Below are positions 57,869 to 64,000 of a stretch of 64,000 nt of DNA, one piece after another. Under the pieces are notes generated by a model, which saw only the letters and a list, made by a program, of their open reading frames with translations, did no database searches and was not told the origin of the DNA. Origin of the DNA: Cercis canadensis (lineage: Eukaryota > Streptophyta > Magnoliopsida > Fabales > Fabaceae); the NCBI GenBank assembly GCA_003255065.1, contig QAOA01006682.1:626169-690168 (forward strand), written 5' to 3'. The number at the start of each line of letters is the position of its first letter. Positions within the stretch are counted from its first letter, which is position 1. A program made the translations under genes and the position numbers.

Positions 57869-59048
57869 TAGTTTCAAAAATGAATGAAACATTGAGTGCT
57901 GCCATAGTGCTCTGGCAACTTAATAACACAGAAAAAACACATAACTTGAAATGGGAACTGGAAGCAAGGGGCATAGGCAAAAAATTTAAAAATTTCACAC
58001 ATTGAAGACATGCATCCTATGGTTTTATTGAGACAAACAATGCTAAATGTCGAGCTGTGTAGCTCTGAAGTTAAATGAAACATTAAGTGCAGCAAGAGCT
58101 ATTTGGCAACTTGACAACACAAAAAAAAATAGTTAACTTCAAATGCGAACTTGGAGCAGCGAGATATGCAAAAAATCTGAGAATTTCACACATCGAAGTC
58201 ATGCATTCATTGGTTCTATCGAGACAACTGATGTTAAATGCCGTTCTCTGTAGCCCTAAAAATAAATGAAACATTGAGTGCTACAAGAACTGTCTGGCAA
58301 CTTGACAGTAAAGAAAAAAACATGCAACTTGAAATTCAAACTGGAAGCAGGGGAATATGAAAAAAATCTGAAAATTTTACACATCGAAGACATGCATCCT
58401 ATGGTTCTTTTGAGAAAAATGATGCCAAATTTTGACCTCTATAGCTCCAAAAATTAATGAAACATTGAGTGTTGCAAGAGCTATCTGGCAACTTGAAAGC
58501 ACAGAAAAAAAAAATAGCTAACTTGAAATACGAACTGGTAGCAGGGGGATATGCAAAAAATTTGAAAATTTTACACATCAAAGACACGCATGCTATGGTT
58601 CTATTAAGACAAATGATGCTAAATGCTGAGCTCTGTAGCCCCGTAATGGCAACTTGATAGCATAGAAAAAAAATAGCTAACTTGAAATGTAAACTGGGAG
58701 CAGGGGGATATCCAAAAAATATAGAAATTTCACACATCGAAGACTTGCATTAAATTGTTCTATTAAGACAAATGATGGTAAATGCCAGGCTCTGTAGCCC
58801 TAAAAATAAATTAAACATTGAGTGCTGCAAGATCTGTCAGGCAACTAGACAGAACAAAAAAAAAATAGCTAACTTGAAATGGGAACTGGGAGTAGGGGAT
58901 ATGCAAAAAATCTTGAAATTTTACACATTGGAGACATGCATCCTATGGTTCTATTGAGACAAATAATGCTAAATGTCGAGCACTGTAGCTCTTAAAATAA
59001 ATAAAATATTGAGTGTTGTAAGAGCTGTCTGGCAACTTGACATCACAT
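57869..59048 (-). repeat. ~190-bp satellite, block 5, minus orientation
   Basis: About six monomers after an inversion point near 57868-57880, where CACTCAATGTAGTTTC turns directly into AAAAATGAATGAAACATTGA. The array ends at about 59048 in CTGGCAACTTGACATCACAT. Confidence 0.93.
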
Positions 59049-59940
59049 AAAAGGTGTTGGTGTGACCTAATAATCTTAAGGGTTTACTATTTAAACTTTA
59101 TCAAAGGTGTTGGTGTGATCTAACAATAAAGAATCAAAATATGAAAAATACTCTTCTTATATAATTTACTAAAATGAAAAAAGAAATAAATTAACAAAGG
59201 CATAACATTATGAGTTTCTTATAGGCATCTTGTTCCAAAAATAGTGACATTTTGCTATTCACTCATGTTTTAGTTATTTGTTATTCTTGACAATATGTAT
59301 GACAAAGTGGGACACTTAAAATAAATAGAAAAATAAAATTTTCATTATTTTCTAAGAAAATTAAATTTAAGGGCCAATTTCATTCAACAAAGTTAGATGA
59401 CATTAAATTAAATGAATAATCATTTACTAGAATGTGCATCGTAGAGTGCTAACACATTTCTTCTTGTAATTAATCCTCTTACCAAAATTCCATTAATATA
59501 AACCACATTTTTATAGGTGTCCAATTAAGCTTAAATTGATTGGTGGCCACTCCATCTCTTTTATTCATTTTTCTCATTCCAATTCCAACAATTTTTTTTT
59601 TTTAAATTTTGTACATTTTCTTCTCACATCTTAAATAAAATTATTTTTCTTTTTATTTATTTTATTTTATTCTATTCCATGGGGTTTTGTCACTCCGAAT
59701 GGTTGAAGGCCTTTGTAAGGGACATTACAACAATGACTAATAATCATTATATTCTAGTAGTTATACATTAATTATTGGGAATATCATGTGTCAGATAAAA
59801 CTTCAAATAGTTACTAGTTAACAACTAAAATAAAATAAAATATTTTAAAACACACATAATTTTTAAAATTTGAGTTTATTTGAAATAATTCTCTGAAACA
59901 AATATTAGATCTACAATGGGAAAAAGTTTTACCCTCGCCC
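59049..59940. other. AT-rich intergenic DNA between satellite and CHLD
   Basis: No gene seen. A 21-bp unit (AAAGGTGTTGGTGTGACCTA + A) occurs at 59050-59070 and again, with one change, at 59103-59123. The rest is unique-looking AT-rich sequence with T runs near 59590 and 59640. Confidence 0.6.
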
Positions 59941-59990
59941 TGTTGTGAGGCGTGCTTACTAGGAGTCGCCATATGGGTATAATCCAAGAC

Positions 59991-59997
59991 TATAAAG
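59991..59997 (+). promoter_or_regulatory. candidate TATA box of CHLD
   Basis: TATAAAG lies 67-73 bp upstream of the preferred ATG (60064). A start of transcription about 30 bp downstream would leave a 5' leader of roughly 40 bases and place the in-frame ATG at 60013 upstream of the transcript. Position and sequence only; no other proof. Confidence 0.4.
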
Positions 59998-60063
59998 CAG
60001 TAAAGCGCCGAAATGAAGCAACGGATAAGAAGGTTGGAACTGACCATTCTCGTCATACCCGAG

Positions 60064-60330
60064 ATGGGTTTCACTGCAACAGCTGTACCTTGCCAAAATC
60101 TTCCTCACCGGCGCTCTTACTCTCTACTTGCTCCATTTAACTCATTTCCCCATCTCTCCTTATGCTATGTTTCTTCTCTTAGACGTAAACGCATTCAGAA
60201 ACGTTCCCTATTTGTTCATGCTTCATCGAATTCCGCTGCTGAATCTGGTAATGGGGCTGTAATTGCTTTTGAGAAGCCAGACCCAACTTATGGAAGACAG
60301 TACTTTCCACTTGCTGCTGTTGTTGGCCAA
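60064..60330 (+). CDS. CHLD: CHLD exon 1
   Basis: 89 codons: transit peptide and the start of the AAA+ module, ending VVGQ before the donor GTATAAG, phase 0. The ATG at 60064 ([11 protein letters not shown]) is preferred over the in-frame ATG at 60013: the longer form adds MKQRIRRLELTILVIPE, which is unlike a transit-peptide start and would begin very close to the TATA box. Confidence 0.9.
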
Positions 60331-60637
60331 GTATAAGCCCTCTTTCTTTTACCCTTCGCGTCTTTCCATGAAATTTATATACATTAGTTGGTAATTTAAG
60401 TTTCCTGGGGCAAATTTATTTCTTGGTGTTGATTTTCTGTCGTTTCAATGGTGTATATTTCACGAAAAAAGTGTTTGAATGCTGCAGTTATCTTCTTTTC
60501 TTCCTCGTTGGCTTTTAGTAGTGGAAGAAATGTTTGTTAAGTGTGGCATTGCTTTGTGGATATTGAAGGACTCGTCAACATTTACTTTCTGTCTTTCTCT
60601 CCTCTTCGTTTTTGTTTTTCTTGTTTGTTTGTTAGTT

Positions 60638-60687
<50 letters not shown>

Positions 60688-63600
60688 NTTTTTTTTTTTT
60701 TTTTTTTTGGTTTTTTCATTAGCTAGGATTTTGATGTTTAATGTGTGTTTTGTTTTGATGCTCATTGTGTAATTTATGAATTTTGTAATACTGCTAAGTT
60801 GTAGAATGTTTGTTTAAGACATTTATTCTCAGATGAGATGGGACAGTCTAATGTCGATCAAATAGTTCTGAATGTAATGGGCAATTTAGGCAACTGTCCT
60901 GCATTTTGCTAATAATAGAACTCATGCATTTAGCTAAGTCATTATTTTGAGGTAAGTAGTTATTGAAAACATTTCCTTGAAATTGACATAGTGGGAACCT
61001 TATTTTCTGATTCTGGGATTCTTTAGATGATTGTGGGCTTCAGTGGACTGGAAGGCAATGCTATGCAATTTAAGTTGCATTTTGAGTCAACTAGTTTGTT
61101 GTGTGTACAATAATATATAGGTTAGAAGGGCTAGGTGCTAAGGTGCTTCGATTTGGGATTCTATAGCTTGTAAGGTTGCTGAGGCTTCAGATAGATGGAG
61201 GCATGGTTCATAGTTTTAGGAGATTGTATAATATATTTTCAACCTTGTTTGTCTGGCCTTTACCTTCCCTTAATTTGTCTTTATTTAATATTCCAGTTAG
61301 GGAAGGTTATGAAGAAATTGCTTTGGTCTGGGGTTGGTGAGAGTAAAAAAATCATTTATTTATCTAAATATAGCCTCTTTTATTTCTTAGTAATATATAA
61401 TGTCTACGCGTATTGCCTTTGTTGGTCAGTGGTGTTTTGATTTCTTGAGGATTGGGGATTGTCATTCCTTGATACCCCTAAAACTAATGAAATTGTTGCT
61501 TCGGTTGCTCTGGCATAGAAGTATTCAGCTTCTCTATGGTGCTTAGCATGTGGTCTTTGATGGGGATTTCACTGCGAATAATTTTTTCTTTTTTATATGT
61601 TGCGGGTGGGGTGTGGGGGGGGGGGGGGGGNGCGGTGCATTTTCAGCTGTTACAGCATTAGGATTGCCATTTTTAGTCACTAGTGTTATAGCATGCTCAG
61701 AAGATATTTTGTATTAAATTAACTTGTTGAGACATGATGAAGATTAGCCTTATATGATCAACTTTTGAAAGTGAGGAGCATGAGATAACTTTCACAAAAT
61801 TCCAAAGATGTGTGCCTGAAAAACTATGGGAAAAAATAACTGTAGGAACTCTGCCCATGGTCTCTTTGAGGGAGTTTCCCTGGTTGACATGTGTTTGCTT
61901 TCATGTGTTTTCATATTTCTGCTGCTTTTCTTTTCTGGGTTCTTCTAAGGAGGATTCCTGTTCACTTGTATTCTGTCTTTCTACTTATATCAAAAGAGAA
62001 CTATGAATTTAAAAAACAGTATTTGTTGAAAGAAATGGTAGAAGAGGGAAGAAATATGGTGGAGATAACAATAACTTATTTTATCTTAATTCTTGAAGTA
62101 ACTATATAACCTCATAACTTGATTGGTTTATTTAAAAACAAATACAAATGAGAGAAGGAAATCTTGCAAATTTAGTGAGAAAATATGCATATAGAAAGTA
62201 ATTGCCATCTTCTCTGTGGCACTTGTACAGATAAGAAAATTCTGATTGATGAGCATTAATATTGTTTTGCAGGATGCTATAAAAACTGCTCTTCTGCTTG
62301 GGGCCATCGATCGTGGGATTGGAGGAATTGCCATATCAGGGAGGCGAGGAACTGCCAAAACTGTAATGGCACGTGGATTACATGCGATACTGCCACCTAT
62401 TGATGTAGTAGTTGGATCAATAGCAAATGTAGATCCATCCTTACCAGAAGAGTAAGGCAACTGAATTCTTCCATTTGTGAGGAAACGGTTACTAGTTACC
62501 AATAGAAAAAGGGGAGAGGTCGAGTCACCTTATGGACTTGAATAATCTTGCCACCTTAACAACCCTCAAATCTTTATGTGTTTAACACTCTAAGGCAAAA
62601 TCAAAGAATGAAACTTGAAAAGTGACTTGATTGTTTATGTTACTTAACAAAAGAGAAAGGTGACTTAATTGTTTTTTATTGTTATAAAAGTAGACTAATG
62701 CTAACAGAAGACATTGAGATTCTAATTCCCTGGGGTCAAAATTACGGAATTGATTTTGTTCATAAGGACTCAAGGCATGATTTGGTCATATCATAATTAA
62801 TGATGCTCTTCTGCTTTTAATTGTTCAAATTACTACTATCCATGTGAGTTACTACATGCTAAATTTGAGTGTGTCATCATAGAACTGTTGGATACATTAT
62901 AAACCTACTCAAGCTAACCAAGATATATTAACTAATATGCTGTTAGCCTATAAGTATTAAAGGATTAGTTTTTCACCCCTATTTTTATTTCTCCTATTGA
63001 GTTCACAAGTTTCTTGAATTCTTGTCTCTTTCTATAAGTTGAGGGCTTAATAATTGTAGGTGGGAAGATGGTCTTGCTAAATGCCTGGAATATGATTCTT
63101 CTGGCAATATTAAAACTCAGATTGTGAAGTCTCCCTTTGTTCAGGTACTATTTAAGTAAGAAGCTTTGCATATTGCAAATAATATGTTCATTTTTTAAAA
63201 AAATTATAGTTCTATGAAAAAAGAAAAAAATCTTAGATTTGTTCATGCTGCAGATTCCGCTTGGAATCACAGAGGACAGACTCATTGGATCAGTGGATGT
63301 TGAGGAGTCTGTGAAAACAGGAACCACTGTTTTCCAGCCTGGCCTTCTTGCAGAAGCCCATAGAGGTGTTTTATATGTTGATGAAATTAATCTTTTAGAT
63401 GAGGGTATCAGTAATTTGCTTCTTAATGTATTGACTGAAGGAGTTAATACTGTTGAAAGAGAGGGAATCAGCTTTAAGCACCCCTGCAAGCCACTTCTGA
63501 TTGCCACCTACAACCCAGAAGAGGGTGCTGTACGTGAACATCTACTAGATCGTATTGCAATTAATTTGAGGTAATGAACTATTATTTAGCTCATGGAATG

Positions 63601-63776
63601 AGTTGTCAAAGGTTTAATTATCTTTCTAATTTCAAATGATGCACCTCAGCAGTGCAGATCTTCCAATGACTTTTGAGAACCGTGTGGCAGCTGTGGGAAT
63701 TGCAACACAATTTCAAGAAAATAGTAACCAGGTATTTAAGATGGTTGAGGAGGAAACAGACTACGCAAAAACTCAG
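60064..63776 (+). CDS. CHLD: Mg-chelatase subunit ChlD, chloroplastic (5' part, five exons)
   Basis: ChlD is the AAA+ D subunit that, with ChlI and ChlH, inserts Mg2+ into protoporphyrin IX, the first committed step of chlorophyll synthesis in the plastid. Exons 60064-60330, 62273-62451, 63060-63144, 63254-63570 and 63653-63776 join in phase to 324 codons; the family has about 750, so the acidic/proline-rich linker and the integrin-I (vWA) domain lie beyond the window. Residues 1 to ~52 form a Ser/Arg-rich transit peptide ending near SLFVHA. The AAA+ module follows: [14 protein letters not shown] (76-89), P-loop GRRGTAKT (112-119), Walker [12 protein letters not shown] (216-226), sensor-1 region [11 protein letters not shown] (258-268), then EHLLDR. 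Reading frames and splice sites look intact. It is the only intact host gene here and is free of transposons except for homopolymers in intron 1. Confidence 0.97.
60331..62272 (+). other. CHLD: CHLD intron 1
   Basis: 1942 bp, GT-AG. It contains a T run of about 69 bases (60640-60708, N at 60688) and a G run (61615-61630, N at 61631). Both Ns are likely sequencing gaps. I see no coding sequence or transposon in it. Confidence 0.88.
62273..62451 (+). CDS. CHLD: CHLD exon 2 (P-loop)
   Basis: Residues 90-149 ([18 protein letters not shown]... to DPSLPEE) with the nucleotide-binding loop GRRGTAKT. Acceptor TTTTGCAG, donor GA|GTAAGG; the last codon is split 2/1. Confidence 0.96.
63060..63144 (+). 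CDS. CHLD: CHLD exon 3
   Basis: 85 bp: completes the split Glu codon and encodes [20 protein letters not shown] + IVKSPFVQ. Acceptor ATTGTAG, donor CAG|GTACTA, ends in phase 0. Confidence 0.95.
63254..63570 (+). CDS. CHLD: CHLD exon 4 (Walker B, sensor 1)
   Basis: Residues 178-282 plus two bases of 283. It encodes [20 protein letters not shown], Walker B and the [20 protein letters not shown] block. Acceptor ATGCTGCAG, donor TTGAG|GTAATG. Confidence 0.97.
63653..63776 (+). CDS. CHLD: CHLD exon 5
   Basis: Encodes [20 protein letters not shown] and [22 protein letters not shown], ending at CAG|GTATGTC. The acceptor is a tandem CAGCAG: use of the second AG (exon from 63653) gives the family-standard INLSADLP, while the first (from 63650) adds one Ser. 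The next exon (family: IILAREYLK...) is not found before 64000. Confidence 0.93.
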
Positions 63777-64000
63777 GTATGTCTTTCTCTGGGAGGTCAA
63801 AGCCAAGGATAGTAGAATGAGAAAATTGATGATAATTGTAGAAATTATGTATTGGCTTCCTTACCTAAATGGTGAAGGAGCTGTGAATTTATAGGGATTT
63901 GATACAACCAATTAATCCCTCAAAATCAGAAATAGTCTAATCTAGGAAATTACAAATACATACAGCTTAATCTAAGGGATTTACAACTATCCTATTAAAT
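63777..64000 (+). other. CHLD: CHLD intron 5 (partial)
   Basis: Starts GTATGTCTTT and runs to the window edge. No continuation of the ChlD protein is readable in it. Confidence 0.85.

Noticed and set aside
54580-58960. The same type of frames in the right-hand satellite
   Set aside because: Same reason; they vary with monomer differences and show no codon-level conservation.
34318-59048. CRISPR-like or centromere-type array
   Set aside because: Direct repeats of ~190 bp without unique spacers in a plant genome are satellite DNA. Centromere function cannot be judged: there is a host gene 1 kb away, the array is only ~10 kb, and no chromatin data are given.
60460-60772. Lys- or Phe-rich frames across the T run in CHLD intron 1
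   Set aside because: They read through a homopolymer and an N inside a well-supported intron.
62128-63507. Minus-strand frames opposite the CHLD exons
   Set aside because: Antisense shadows of strongly conserved ChlD exons.
1-64000. tRNA, rRNA or other structured RNA genes
   Set aside because: I looked for tRNA-like arms and rRNA stretches and saw none. The only tRNA-like matches are the two retrotransposon primer sites.

Overview
This is eukaryotic nuclear DNA from a flowering plant, most likely a eudicot. It is AT-rich, has spliced genes with GT-AG introns, and carries plant-type LTR retrotransposons (Athila, SIRE-like Copia and Tat/Ogre-like lineages), Helitrons, MULE and CACTA pieces. 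I cannot name the species. The only host gene I can defend is the 5' half of CHLD, the D subunit of plastid Mg-chelatase, on the + strand from 60064 to the right edge. Five exons are visible (324 codons) and the gene continues beyond the window. About 59 kb to its left is nested transposon and satellite DNA.

Layout. 1-1519: 5' end of a minus-strand Ty3/gypsy element (LTR and gag). 1520-6502: AT-rich DNA with four inverted-repeat DNA elements. 6503-7064 and 18294 onward: a Helitron-like sequence split by a structurally complete Athila-type element (7065-18293, perfect 5-bp target duplication ACCCT, two 1.46-kb LTRs, tRNA-Asp-type primer site, polypurine tract). 19640-21030: CACTA ends and a foldback element. 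21689-24472: a 2.8-kb MULE-like palindrome whose arms carry degenerate telomere-like motifs. 24481-28048: AT-rich repeats, a Helitron helicase relic and a second Helitron-type 5' end. 28049-31642: a 3.6-kb solo LTR of Tat/Ogre type. 31643-34317: AT-rich repeats. 34318-41645 and 54567-59048: a satellite with a ~190-bp unit, in both orientations, interrupted by an Athila solo LTR (38729-40190) and by a SIRE-like Copia element (41646-54566). The Copia element itself holds a Tat/Ogre solo LTR (42841-44942) and an Athila solo LTR (51188-52622). 59049-60063: intergenic DNA and the CHLD promoter.

The observation I rate highest is that the ~190-bp satellite shares its order of motifs with short tandem arrays (3-4 units, same period) inside both Tat/Ogre-type LTRs. 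This suggests the ~10-kb satellite block grew from a repeat carried by a retrotransposon LTR. Second is the MULE-like palindrome with telomere-like arms.

The sequence also shows draft-assembly scars. There are ten single N characters. Three sit between near-identical direct copies of 227-360 bp (unmerged contig ends), one appears to hide a lost Athila insertion, and most of the others lie in long T or A runs at one fixed phase of the satellite monomer.
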